The notes under the pieces were generated by a model, which worked only from the letters and a program-made list of their open reading frames with translations, was not told the DNA's origin and ran no database searches. The position numbers and the translations under genes are program-made. 64,000 bases of DNA from Cavia porcellus (Eukaryota > Chordata > Mammalia > Rodentia > Caviidae), in assembly GCF_034190915.1 (NCBI RefSeq), contig NW_026947514.1, positions 2,563,701 through 2,627,700 on the forward strand, written 5' to 3'. This document shows, one piece after another, positions 25,314 to 38,118 of this stretch (the first letter of the stretch is position 1; the number at the start of each line of letters is the position of its first letter).

Positions 25314-27744
25314 GTGCAGAGAACTGGCTTGTAAGGAAATTTTGTTGTTTTTCTCCTTTGCAGACATTCTAGTAGATACAGCCAGATCAAATTCTTTTCT
25401 GGAAGTAGCCAATAAAAAGCAACATAACATCCCACATAAATGCAAGCGTGTTCAATACCCTCAAGACGTCAACAGCAACACATCACAGTTCCAACACAGA
25501 TACATCGGTCAAGAGGACTTGTATTTCATTTGCAGTAGAACAGAGACAACAGTATGAACACAACCAAACCCACACATGTCTCCCCCCACAGGTTGGTGAC
25601 CGCTCCCCCTTGGGGCTCCCTGAGCATTCCGGAGCATCTCCCGCTCTGGCATGTGCCACCACATGGCATCACTGTCGCTTGTACACGGTATTCACTTGTA
25701 ACGTCCAGCCAGTGTATGGCAGGTAGCCAGAAACATCTGCCTGTGAGAACACTTATGGTAAAGCCCCAACATGGCACACATCACCCCCATCAAACCCTGG
25801 GCCTCCCCGCCACTCCTCACAGCCCATGCCCTGTTCCCTGCCAGGGCTCCCTCTGGCCCCCATCCCATGTCCAGTTGCAGAGAGCTCAGGCGTGCTCCAA
25901 AGGCCATCCTGATGGGGAACTTATCTTCACTCTTTCATGGGAAGTACTGTTGGTCTTCTCACCCCCTGTGGAAACTGTGGAAGCAGGAGGGACAGAAAAA
26001 GCGTAAGAAATACGTTCCACTGGACACTCATCATGAGGACTCCTATATGAAAGTAACATGTGTTTACAAGCTTTTCCCCTTTCCTTTCTTTCTTGGGGAG
26101 TAGCAAGTTCTACACTCCTGCTTTAAGGCTGAAGGTGGGCGCTGAGGGCTGCCTTCAGTGCTGCCGGCCAGAGCTCCATCAAGCACCAGGGAAGGTGGAC
26201 GGGACAGACCGAGGGATGGGGCTCACTCACGTTCTGGCTGATGGAGGCACAATGTCAGACCCTCAGGGTGGAAGGCTGTAAAAGGCTGTAAAACACTGTT
26301 TCTGAAGGAAATGAAGAACACCGGCATGGGTCTCAGCACCAGGTTAGTCTTCTCCTGCCCAGAGCAGGGCATCTGTCCACCCAAGCAGCTTCCTGGGACT
26401 AAACCAGAGAAGCCCAGCACTGGCACACAGGTCGCGGCACACGTATCTGTGTGGGAGCACACACTCACACACCCCCAGATTCAGACAGCATCAGAGCGAC
26501 TCACTGCCCCTCACCTTCCAGTCCCCTGTTACCTCACTGAACAAAATGGGCTTTTCTCAAAAACAGAGGTGAAATTCACATAATCTACAATAATCATTTT
26601 CAAGTGCGTCAGTTGGGGCGTTTAGGGCATTTGCAGTGTTGTGCGCACGATCACCCCCACCTTGTCTGGTTTTAGAAGTTTCCCACCACTCCAGGAGAAG
26701 CACCATAGCCCAAAACCATCACTGTCCACAGTTGCCTGGCCAGCCCCACGGAGCTGCCTAACCTGGGCGTTTCACACACAAAGAGTGGAGAAAGACTTGT
26801 AAAAGTGACACACTGTAAATCATTTGAAACATCACATGGTAACTCCAAATGCAACCCAAGGGCAAATCTGGGGTCTGTGGGCTAAAACAACACTCTGGAG
26901 TTCTGCTTTCACAAGGACCCTCAGACCGACACTGGCTTCATGCCTGACAAGAGTCTTTAAAAAAACAGAAAGGACATTTTAATATAGAAAAGGCCGTATA
27001 GAATAAAAGCCTTATACACTGAATAAATTTAGCTCCTGCTTCTGCCTTAGACAGGGACAGTCCTACCTGCGCAGCACTGGTGCTGCACCAGGTAAACTAA
27101 GTGGCTGGGTCCCCTGGTCAAGACCTCAGTTCCCCCAAAAGGTAACAGGAAACAAAGCAGATTTCATCCTGCAAGCTTCAGACCGATGAGACTCAAGTCT
27201 GTCTCCAGATCCACAGAAAAGGATGGCACTCTACAGGAGGAACTAGCACCGTGAAACAACCCTCGGCCTAGGATCTGCAGGTGGGGTTCCTTGAGGGCTT
27301 TTCACAACAGATACACTCACTCAGAGGGCTCCAAGCTGCAAATTAGATGCTATGCTTCCTGGAATATCAGTTTCCCATGTAAATGATATTAAATATCATT
27401 TTATACTAAACTAACATTTTATACATTTTATACTAAACTAAAAATTACAAAACAATATTAAAGCCACATTGCTTTCTATGATAAAAGACTTTTAAGCTCC
27501 AGAAATGGAAACATCTGGGGGCTCCTGGGGGGCCATCTGAAGCAGTGGGCTCCCCCTCAGTGGCGGCAGACGTGCTTTCAGGCAAGGTGGGCAGCCCTAC
27601 CCTCACTGACCTGAGCTGGCCCAGGGAGGGCTCTGGAATAGAAGGAAGTCTGAGCACTGACAAGCTGATCCTCAGATGCACACGGAAGTGCAAGGGTTTC
27701 AAAAGACCAAACAGTCTTAGAAAAAGAACAAAGTTGAAAGGCTC

Positions 27745-28040
27745 AGATTGCTTGATTTTAAAGCTTAAAGCAAAGCTACAGAATTAAGGCAGTATGGTAC
27801 AGATCTAACGACAGGTAGAAGGCCAAAGAACTAGGACTGAGAAAGAGACCCTCTCGTTATGGTCCACTGATCCTTAACCAGCATGCCAGGTCCATTCAAG
27901 GGGCTAGAGAACAGTCTTCGCAATAAATGGTGCCGGAAAAACAGATTATCCAATGCAGTGAAGCTGGACCCTCATCTCATGCCTGAGAACTAAATCGAAA
28001 CTGATCAATGACCTGAATGTAAACAAAAAATATTTGCAGA
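27745..28040 (+). mobile_element. L1 ORF2 fragment
   Basis: Internal L1 landmarks: GATCCTTAACCAGCATGCCA, TTCGCAATAAATGGTGCCGG and GCTGGACCCTCATCTCATGC. Frame disrupted. Confidence 0.75.
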
Positions 28041-29467
28041 GCATTACATGGTAAGGGACGGCGGCCAGGAGGTCAGGCCTTTGTGGTGGAAAGCAGTGAT
28101 AGCCACGTGTGGGGCCTCTGCACTCCCCACCTCTGGTCATTTCCCTTGTCATTCTTCAAGGGCCTCATTTACTTGTCTACCTGGTTTTCAGCTGAGGTCT
28201 CCTCTCTCACACCACCAGGAAAACCAAGGTCACAAGGTCCTACCTCCCCCAGCCTCCTTCTTAAATTCTCTTCCTGCTCGACACCCCTGGGGACCCCTCC
28301 CTGTAGAAGACACGGAAGGCTCTGACTTTCAGGAGAGGTGATGTGGACAGCCAGCCTTTCCACTCACTAAAGAATAATGAGGGCCTGGAATACAGTGACA
28401 GTGCCTGGAATACAGCAGAATGGGTAAAAAGACAGGCTGGTGAACCCAGAGCTGCAGTCTGAATGACCTGCGCAGTCACCTGCACTCCTGTGCTCTGCTG
28501 TGTTCATGAAGCAGAGTGAGCTCGCAGTCAGGCTGCCAGAGCTGAGCATACACACACTGTGATGAGAACGAGGCAAGTGAACTTCTGGCTGAGTGGCAAA
28601 TCTGAATCCATGACTGTGGCCTTGCACACTATGTGTTAGTTAATTTTTAAAACCATAGCATTACTTTCAGAGACCAGAAAGATGGCAAGGCTTTGATTTA
28701 ATCATCAATACATGTCCCCTGCTTTTCATGTTATACCTTCTTTTCCCTTTACTGTGGTACTGGGGATTATACCCAGGGCCCCGCACACACGAGTCCAGTT
28801 CTCACCTTATGCCTTCACTTAGCTTTTTACCTACAGTTCAAACATGCGTACACAAATACATGCACAAAAAGAGTGCAAATCCTCCAACTTCGCCCCACCC
28901 TCAACCAAAGGTATCACCTTCAGTTTCTTCCACAGCACGCAACCCACCAGGGAACCACACAGAACAAACGCATTCTTGCCTGTCCCGTTCGCCTCTAACC
29001 TTCGCAGTGACAAAGGGGCGTGCTGTACTCCTGCCCTGCCCCTTGCCTCCACTAACAGCTCTCTGCTGCTCTCCTTTTATCAGGTCATAAAGAGTGAATC
29101 TCACTTGATGCCAACTTTGCCAGGATGTCTCTTGCTGCATGGCCCTAGTACACTGAATCCCTGCATCTCCCCCAACTGTACTCTGGAGCCACCAATTAGT
29201 TTCTCAAACTTCAGCTAAGCACACTTTTGGGAGGGCTGCCCTCTCCTACGCGCCCTAGATGCTGTCACAGACAAGCAACCGTGGTACCTGTTATACAACC
29301 GATTCGAGCACACAGCAGCCATGCTAGTGACTTCCAAACACTCATCTAATGGATGATCTAAAGCTTTAGGTGGTCACAGGCAAAGAAAAAATTCAACTTT
29401 GTTCTCTTTTCTGTTAGGCATATCCCACAAAGTTTTCTTTCCATTTGAAATACAATTGGTTACTTAC

Positions 29468-29553
29468 AAATTTTTAATCTGAATTTCAACCTCCTTTGGC
29501 CCAACGAAGGCCACACTGCCAATGCTGAAATCCATGCACTGCACAGCATGACG
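29468..29553 (-). other. Candidate unannotated exon inside the PPP2R5C intron
   Basis: On the minus strand a strong pyrimidine tract (CTTCCTTCCTGCTTCCTGTTCAG) ends at 29554, and the consensus donor GTAAGTAA begins at 29467. They bound 86 bases with two open frames. One frame contains ATGCTG at 29549; its 27 codons plus one base leave phase 1, which is exactly the phase needed to join the exon at 6370. A second frame reads RHAVQCMDFSIGS and also stays open. If the segment were included between the 41-kb exon and the 6.2-kb exon, the frame would hit TGA within it. It could therefore be an alternative first exon, a poison cassette or chance. I do not recognise either peptide. Confidence 0.3.
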
Positions 29554-30214
29554 CTGAACAGGAAGCAGGAAGGAAGCGTGCAGGCTTTATTACAATAAGG
29601 AACATGAAGTCACCGCTTTTTATCATGACACATACATCGTCTCATTGTACACAGCAAGAACTATTTCTGCCTATTGTTTCCCCTTAAGAGCAATGGCTAA
29701 ACTAAAACAGAGCCAGTTTCTAAGAAAGGGTGCCTCTCTGCTCTGCTCCAGAACCACATGGATCACTGCCAAGAGAAAAATATATCAAATTTTGTACCGA
29801 ATTCTAAGAATGACTCCCTACACCTCTACCAGCAATCAGTTCACATTCATCACTGAAATAGTCTCACCATCGATGATTAGCATCCAGCTGGAAGGTGAGA
29901 TTCTTAACTCAAGTAGAAGACAAGTCCCAGGAGCTTTGAGGACAAACTAAGGCACAGGTGGACAATTCAAGGCTGAGGTTAGTTCATTTCACCCATGGCC
30001 ACAAACCCCAGGAAGAGCCTTACCTTCGTGACCCAGAATCTGCATCTCTTGTTTTTCTGGTTGACACCATCAGAGCAGCTAACCTGGTTTCAGCAGCACT
30101 ACACTCTACACTGTGGTGAGAGCAGAGCAGAAGGAGCTCTGCACGGAGATCTGGTGATAAAGGCCCTGCACTAGCAGCTTCCCATGCACATTCAGAGCGG
30201 GGTGAGCCCAGAAC

Positions 30215-30430
30215 TGAGTCAGAAACCCAAGTGCTCATCCGGTCTCTGTCACCAACTCTTCTGGGACCTCAGGCGACTTGGGGAACCTCTCCACTTTGGT
30301 TTCCACAACTGTAAAAATGGGGCTAATAATACCTGTTTGCTACCTCACAGGAAAGAGGGCGACGGTTAATGAACACTTGCAAGAAGCTTTGAAGATTACA
30401 AAGGTTCCTGGGTGCTAATGATTAACAATA
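30215..30430 (+). mobile_element. MIR-like SINE
   Basis: MIR core is clear: GGTTTCCACAACTGTAAAAATGGGGCTAATAATACC followed by CTACCTCACAGG and GGTTAATGAACACTTGC, in the order of the consensus as I know it. Confidence 0.8.
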
Positions 30431-31259
30431 ACAGCCTATCCGTTCTCATTTGGTAGCCACAGACAGCACACTGAATTGCTCCCAGTAAACTGGTCTTCTA
30501 AAGTTTTCATCTTGGAAGAGATGAAGGATGGTGATGCTTGAATGCCAGGTAATAGCAAAGAGCCCCAAGGCTGCTGGCAGATGCTGTAACTACCTAGACT
30601 CCCCAGCAGGGCTAACTGGATAAATATTTACCAGGGCGGCATGTCTAGTTACTATGGATGCCGCAGGTAAGGCCATTAACTGGGCTCACAAGTCCCTGCT
30701 TCCTGCCAAAGAGGTCTTTACTGAATATGCTTCTTATATTTAATATTTAAATGTAAAGTGTACATCTTAAAATTATTTGGGGGGCTTAAGCTTAGATTAC
30801 TTTTAACTTAATGGTTCTCCTCTTTTTGCTAAAGACAAAGGGTGAAAAAGCTAATAAGCAAAAGCCCATGTGCTATTCCAAATAAAGCTGTAGGACTGAA
30901 GTGGGTTCTGGCAGCTGACATTCAGCTTTACATAAACACATGTGTGCACATATATGCATGCTACTTCCAAAAGGTGTATATCCAATCTAGGTAGGCAGGA
31001 CAAGCTGTGCTCATTTAATTGGACAATGATAAATGAAATACAAAAATTCAACATTAATATTTTGAAAACTGGCAAATGATGCACAAAACTCAAGTAAAAA
31101 AAATACAGATTCAGATCCATCAACACTGCAGTATTTGAATAAGAAAAGTCAACCCTCCAAAAACTTTGGCTGACTTATAGAAGGTCAGTTTCAACACTTC
31201 ATTTCCAGAGGAGATGGTCTCAGTGGAAAGTAAACAAGATAAAATAAGATGGCATCTTT

Positions 31260-31351
31260 TTTTTAAAAATTGGTACAAGGATCTAACTCATGACCTCGCC
31301 CATGCACTTGCAGGACAGGGGCTTCTGCCGCAGAGCTTAATCCCCAGTCCC
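31260..31351 (-). mobile_element. ID SINE
   Basis: Reverse copy after a T run: TTGGTACAAGGATCTAACTCA through GCAGAGCTTAATCCCCAGTC. More diverged than the ID copy that follows. Confidence 0.8.
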
Positions 31352-31366
31352 AGGACTGGGGTTCTT

Positions 31367-31471
31367 TTTTTTTTTGGTCTTTTTCCTTTTTATTGGTACC
31401 AGGGATCGAACTCACGACTGCCTGCTTCCAAGGCAGGCGCTTATGCCGCTGAGCTACATCCCCAGCCCCCT
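31367..31471 (-). mobile_element. Young ID SINE with 15-bp target-site duplication
   Basis: Reverse copy with the extended tail seen in the youngest members (GGTCTTTTTCCTTTTTATTGG on the plus strand), then GGTACCAGGGATCGAACTCACG to GCTACATCCCCAGCC. AGGACTGGGGTTCTT is repeated at 31352-31366 and 31472-31486. Confidence 0.95.
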
Positions 31472-31873
31472 AGGACTGGGGTTCTTAAGGAGAGGACGTA
31501 TAGAAGACAGGAAGCTAAATGGAAAAACAAAACAAACTCAGAATATAAATTTAGCTTTAATTTATAAATTTAGTTAACCATTGTTAAAGAGTAATAAAGA
31601 TGCTTTTTAGCATAATGCTATTTGTGAAATTTTTATAAAGAAAAACTATCTGGATTTGTTAGTTTTTGAAACAGTCTGTCTGTTGGACAACCACTCAACC
31701 TTTCTCCGGGCAGGCCATTTCTCTTAATTAAGGATGAAATAAAAGGAGGGTTTCTTGTTCTTATTGTGTGTTTCCTGTCTTTAGGGACATTAGCCTGGAA
31801 TTTAGTCTAAGCTTCTTTCTTTCAATTTTCTTGAAAATAAGCACGATAACCTAATGCTTCCATGAGGGAGCCA

Positions 31874-32008
31874 GGGGATAGGGTCTTGCTTTGCAGTTCA
31901 GGCTGACCTTGAACTATGTAAGCCAGGGTGGCCTCCAACTCAAGGCAATTCTCTTGGCTCTGCCTCCTGAGTTCTGGGATTACAGGAGTGTGCCTCGACA
32001 CCTGGCTT
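31874..32008 (-). mobile_element. B1 SINE
   Basis: Reverse B1: GGGTCTTGCTTTGCAGTTCA, GGCTGACCTTGAACTATGTA, CTGCCTCCTGAGTTCTGGGATTACAGGAG and CACCTGGC. Confidence 0.85.
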
Positions 32009-33978
32009 CAAATACATGTCAGAACAGAACACGCCTGGAGATTCAGAAGGCATGGCTACCGAAATCACAAACCCTAGTAAGGGCACTGCCAGACCTAAGC
32101 TGGGCTCTGAAGAGGTGGATTTCCGAGTGACTGGATCTAGTAACTAAGGAAATGATGTGTGTGTTGGGAGGATCACACGGTGAGTAAGATCTCAATCTTT
32201 TCAGCATCTAGTATGATATTTTCAAAAGGGTCATCCATGTTCTCTCAAGATGAATGCTTCTCAGAACCAGGTCTGAAGAAGTGAGAAGTAAAAATCCACA
32301 TTTCCAGAAGCCCGATGAGGCAAAGAGGCCTCTGCTCTGAAGTTAGCAGGGTGCAGTCTCGCTCTAGCCCAGGCATTTCTGACACCTGTGCAGTGTGGGG
32401 GGTACGGTGAGTGCACCCCGTGGGAGGTGAGCGCTGCTCACAGCCCTGAGGACAGTCAGCTGCAGGCGGGCGGCAATGTCACACTCCCTCCCTCTTGCAG
32501 AGGGCAATCTACTTGGGAAGTTTACAGCAAATGCACAGAAAAGCTCACCATGGGATTTTTATTTATTTTTGCTTTTGTTTTGTGTTGAGGAGGAAGAGAG
32601 AAAGCATCAAGGCTTAGTAAACACTGGGTCAGGGCCGCTTTCAGCCTATGCCAAGACTTCCTAGGTCAAGGGCCTTTCGTGGTGTTTATATTCTTCCAAG
32701 TATGAGGAGCAGAAAAAGCTTTGAATTGCTGGGTTATATCCCCTTACACTGGCCATGTGAGAGAAGTTTTAGAAATATCGGATTTAGTAACTCATAAAAG
32801 CAATGCTTTTGCTTTATGTTAAGTAACACCTTTATGAAAACTTTTAAAAGGAAAAATGACAGTTTTACATCTTTGTATATGTCTTTAATGTCTGCCTTAA
32901 AAGACAGGTCTGCACATCTATATTCCTTATCCCATTTGCTGCGAGGCATAGTTTTTTAGAAGTATGTGTGAAAAATAAACTACAACAACACAGGCTCTTA
33001 AGAGACCTGTTTGTTGAAAAAGCTGGTAACTTCAATGCCTTTCAAACATTTTGAATGTTCTTTCATCGTACACTAAAAGTGGACAATGACAGCGTCTCAG
33101 AGACCAGCTGTGATGTGGAACCTAAAACCACGTTGGTGACTTTGTGGTCCCAGTGACACCCAGCGGTGTGCATAGCCCTTCCACCTGGGGCCTGCGTGCT
33201 TTGCGGTGCATCACTGACTGCTCACTGGGACACGCAGGGTGCTGAGGTGTGCAACCTCCCCTGTATTCGAGAAACCCTGCTTCTCACCATCACATCAACT
33301 CCAGCAGGAGCTCCTTTAGCAGCGGCAACTGTCACGCTCACACTGACAGATACAAATCTCCCAAAATTTAAATTTTGCTTGAAAGCTTGGACTTTATCAT
33401 GGGGAAAAAAATAAGTATTACAGTTGAATTGATCAGCTCACTTCATAGATTTTTTCCAGAAAATATTTGCCAAATAGTCAACCCTTACTAACCAGCTATC
33501 TGCCTTTTCTTTTTTCACTCCTTGAGAAAGTTCCTGTCTACTCAGCTCACAGTTCCACGACCACAGACAGACCCCATCTGAAGGGCTCTGCGTGAACCAT
33601 TCCCTCATCACACAGAGTTAAACAGGTACACAGAGTGCTGACTGTAATGCAAGTGCTAACAGCATGCTTCATCAAGGACATCCTGAGGTCAGACTGGTGT
33701 GTGTGGCAGATCGCGCGGCAGCGCCAGCTGGACACCACACTACACAGAGAACAGGGCAGTGGGCATCTTGGTAGCTGCGTGAAGACAGTGTGGCCGTGCA
33801 GGTCTCCTGATTGTAGCAGTGTGACTGCTGTGCCAGCCTGCTGCCTGGGCAGGGCCGCTCTGCACACAGACCCTGGGCACCTCCTCGGCCTCTGAGCTTG
33901 GAGAATGTGGTCACAGGCACACCCAGATCCACCTGGCCTGCTACCCAGGCTGGAAAAGCTCGTGCCTGGAAACTGCCA

Positions 33979-33980
<2 letters not shown>

Positions 33981-34022
<42 letters not shown>
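33981..34022. repeat. (AC)21 microsatellite
   Basis: Twenty-one uninterrupted AC dinucleotides, flanked by CCACC and CCCCTC. Confidence 0.98.
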
Positions 34023-34024
<2 letters not shown>

Positions 34025-34355
34025 CCTCACCTCTTCCTGGAAGCCCCTCACCTAAGAATGAAACACCAGTAATTTAGGAAGAATTAGGTTTGTTCTCTAG
34101 AACATTACTTACAATTCTATAAATTAAAATATCACAATACTTCACTTATGAGTAACAAAATCAGCTGACAAAAATCCAACTGATTAAAAAGTTGTTATAC
34201 ATCAATAACGACAAAGAACAGGCTAAAAACATCTAATCAAAAAGTATTTATAGCTCCAATTCTATTAAAAATACAGTATTAAAAACAATAAAAGTTCAAG
34301 ATTATAGCTAAGAACTCACTTTTTTAGCTATTAGCTGATTTTAAAAGTTCACCAC

Positions 34356-34470
34356 TAGTCAGGTGTGGTGGTGTGTATGTATACAGCCCTAGCTACTCTG
34401 GAGGCTGAGGCAGGAGTTTGAGGCAGGTGTGGGCCACACAGTAAGACCCCTTTCAAACCAAAATAAAATC
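34356..34470 (+). mobile_element. B1 SINE
   Basis: Forward B1: AGTCAGGTGTGGTGGTGTGT, CTACTCTGGAGGCTGAGGCAGGAG, CACACAGTAAGACCCC and an A-rich end. Confidence 0.85.
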
Positions 34471-34934
34471 AACACCAAAGAGGAATCCAGTGCAATCTAA
34501 TCTGGTGGATCCGATGATAAGACGTGGGACCTCCGGAAGCCCAGCGAGGAAAGCACTGAGACAGCGGGGGGGGGAACGGCAGGTGAAGTCGCGCTACTGA
34601 GATGAGCACAAAGGACGTCGCTAACTGTTAAACACTGAACTTCTCGTGACTGTTACGTGTAAACTCTTCCATGGGAGTTAAAAACCCAAGGGCCAAATTC
34701 TTATTTTACTCTGGACTTGACAGAACCGACAGAGGCAGAACAGGGACCTTGAGCACCAGGACGACAGCCATGGAGGTGGCACTGCATCAGCTGGGCAGGT
34801 ACTTCAGGCACAGGCTAGAGCGCTGACACACTCACTGCTCCCACGAGGCGCCATGCCAAGCAGACTGCAAGCTATGAAAGGCTTGGGAAAAGAGAGGGGT
34901 AGGAGGGATGGACGAGTTCCATGATTAACAAATA

Positions 34935-35109
34935 CATAGCCGGGCGTGGTGGCGCACACCTGTAATCCCAGCACTGGGAGGCTGAGGCAGGAGGATCAAT
35001 GCAAGTTTGAGACCAGCCTGGGCTGCAAAGTGAGCTCAAGGCTGGCCTGAACTGCATAGCAAGACCTTGTCTCAAACAAAAACAAAAACAAAAACAAAAC
35101 AAAAAACAA
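34935..35109 (+). mobile_element. Full-length B1 SINE with target-site duplication
   Basis: Forward, near-consensus: GCCGGGCGTGGTGGCGCAC, GCACTGGGAGGCTGAGGCAGG, CCAGCCTGGGCTGCAAAGTG and the second overlapping half GGCTGGCCTGAACTGCATAG, with a CAAAAACAAAAAC tail. GATTAACAAATA flanks it at 34923-34934 and 35110-35121. It shows the approximately 29-bp internal duplication of rodent B1. Confidence 0.95.
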
Positions 35110-37941
35110 GATTAACAAATATAGGTAAGAGAGCTGTAGAAAATATAACCAGATTGTGGTTAAGCTGCTAGGCTCTGAAGGACCCCATATGACCCAAAAA
35201 AGACTTCTCCCATGGCGAGTCTTGTTAACTTTCCAGCTGCCATTTCAAGCCTTCACTCATTAACCCCACGATACCCTGAGAGGTGGGGTACTGTCACCTC
35301 CTCCCCAAATTCCACTTCCAGCACAGAGGGCCTCGTGAGCCCACAAGGTTCAGCTAGCTGGGGCAGATGGGCACTTGGTCCTGGCGTGAGACTCCCACCA
35401 GCCCCTCACCCTTGACCACCCAGCACTACCTCTCAAGTTAGGAGGAAGCCTTGGTTGTATCTCCCAGTGTGCCTTCCAGGCAGGTTTCCCAAAAGACCAA
35501 TCCAAGAGCCATCAAGCATCAGCGTCTGTGGCCCAAACACCACTCAGTAAGGCAGTGTGGCTAGCTCTTTAGCTACCGTGAGTCAGTGACCAGGGGGCAA
35601 AATCAACATATGTGACTGCTTCTCATTGCTCAATAAACAAGTTCTAAGTGATTACATGCACATTGCATATTTTTTCTAAACCGGAACCTTTTGAAAGACA
35701 TTTCCCTTAGATACGAAAATGTTCGGATGCATGTAAAGCTGAATGGATCCTGGAATAGCTCCTTCCCTAGGGGCAACAGCTACCTGTGCATAGCACATTT
35801 GCTCTGAAGTTAATTTTCTTACTACCATTCGAGTAAGCGGCAGAGCCGGGGTCACAGCACTTAAGACTACATCAGTCTGTATTGCCTGCATGGACGATGG
35901 TCTCCTACAAAGCCATGTCACCACCCCTCACCTGGAAAACCAACAATAATCCTGCGCCATCCAGAGTCACTCAGAGCTCCCCTTTCTCCCACTGCCCCCA
36001 GGTATTGTCTATAGGGTCAGTTTTGTGTTTGGAATAGATTTACTCATTGTATTTACTGCTATATCTTTTTAGTGTCTGTTTTTAACTAGAAGGGCTTTTG
36101 ATTTATAAACAGTTCAGGGCCTAACTAAAACCAGACCTTTATTTTCTATAATAGGGTGTCCTTGTGCAGTTTAGCCAATGTCTTTCCAATATGAAAAGAA
36201 AGGAGTGAAGTGGCTTTCTTTTCACTCCAGCACTGCCTGATGCTCTCTAGATACGTCGAGAGATCTGGAGCTCCAGTGACTCCTCGGGATCTGCCTGATT
36301 TTGTGGAGATAAGAAAACTAAGCCAAACTAAAACTCAAGTAAGGCCTGGCAGGCCTGACAGTGAGGTGGGACCTGGGAAGATAATCTCCTCCAGCACCGG
36401 AACGCCCATGTGGAAACCCCCAGCAAGCTCCTGCTCAGAGGCAGCGAGTGCGGGCTCCACTTCCCTTGCACAGTCCACAGCACAGACAGCTGGGAGAAGC
36501 AAGAGGACCCAGGATGCGGGGTTCTCAGCAGGGCCTCTCCAGGCTCAGAAGGTGCGGCTGTGCTATGCTGCCTGAGGCTCACGACTGTGTGGCCCTGAGC
36601 AAGGGCTCCCCTGTTTCTTCTAGACAGTGGTGGAAAGAGTGAAGCCTCACAGCGCTGGGCAGGCTCTGAATGAGAGCAAGGACAGAAGGACCAAGCCCTG
36701 GCCCGCACACAGAAGAGTGCTCCATCGTGCTGCTCTCCCTCTGGGACATTCACCAGCAGAGCTCTGGGGTGCAGCCTGGCCTAAGCCTCCAGGCTGGATG
36801 GCCTTTGGAGGAGACACCCTAGCCTTGCCCTGCTCACCCTGCAGGCAGGAGTGCTGGGAGAAGCCCAAGAATTAGTGGTCACAAAGTTCTTTGAGCTTGG
36901 CCAAGTGCTCTATGATTAACAGAGAACAATTAGCTTGACATTTCTGACCAGAAGTAGCAGAAGTAGCGGTACCCCCCAAACCACTGTCTCACACCCCTTT
37001 CCTTGACTGATGACCTTGCCTCCTCCCTTTCCTCTGTTTTCTATGTAATTAACACATCTCAGGCCAAACTCTAGAGGCGGCTTGTGCTGTGAGGCAAAGC
37101 TCAGGAGCAGACCTCAGCCTGACTTTAAGGGCAGGACTAATTAAGAAAAATTAGTGTAGACCTCATACCCCCGCTCCCCAGGGCTGTTACTCTGGTTACC
37201 TTGCGCACTGCCAGGAACACAAAGGACACACTTTCACACACAGGATCACTGCTGTGAATGTGAGTGCACTTCTGAAGTCACCTCTGAGGGAGCTGCAGTC
37301 CCAACAGGTAGACATCTGTGCAGTGCGCAGGCACGGTGAACTGAGTGGACGCACTATTCAGAAAGACGTCATCCTTTGCGGGGCCTTTTGCTGTGGGTCA
37401 CCATCTGAGCACTGACCCTCCCTGGTTCCAGGCCCACAGATGCACCCGAGCTCTGGGAGCACGGTGTCCCTTAGCGCCAGTGCTGGGGAAGGCCGCAGAC
37501 GCAGGGGGACCAGAGCCGGGTCAACCTCTTCTCGTGCTTCCTGCGTGCTTTCCTCTAAATTTTTACTGGGAAGGTGAAGCCCGACCAGCAACGATCCAAC
37601 AAGTACTGCGGAAACGAGGTGCTCATTATCAGACCCCCACATCCAGAGGACACAGGCTTCCATAAAAAGAATGGTTTGTATTTTGGCTCCTCACTAGGCT
37701 TCAAACTCACCAACAGAGCATTGAGGGTGAGGTGAGAGCAGGTACCTGGAGAGGTTCCAGGCTGCACAGAGCCTCTCTGGCCTGTCACCACCTTTCTGGT
37801 GCAGCTGTCCCTGCCTTAAACCAGCCTCCCAAAGAGGCAGGGGTGAGTCCAGGGCAGAGCAGGCCTGGCCACCAACCAGGAGGGCGGCGAGGCGGTGCTT
37901 CGAGCCTTCAAGAAGTGGCTTAAAGATCCAAGGATTGGCCT

Positions 37942-38118
37942 AGAACAGGGCCAGTAGCCCATGGCGCATGGGCCAAATCCAGCTTTACCTGTTTTTGTAA
38001 ATAGAACTTTACTGGACCACAGATATGCCTGTCCATTTACTGTCAATGGCTGCTTTGGCTCACAGAGCCAAAAATATTTACAATCCAGCCCTTTTCCAAA
38101 AGTTTGCCAATTCTGTGT
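37942..38118 (-). mobile_element. MER20-like DNA transposon remnant (hAT-Charlie)
   Basis: Reverse orientation: GGGCCAAATCCAGC, CCTGTTTTTGTAAATAGAACTTTACTGGA, CAATGGCTGCTTTGGCTCAC, AAAATATTTACAATCCAGCCC and AAAAGTTTGCCAATTCTG. This order matches my memory of MER20. Non-autonomous, no coding content. Confidence 0.8.
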
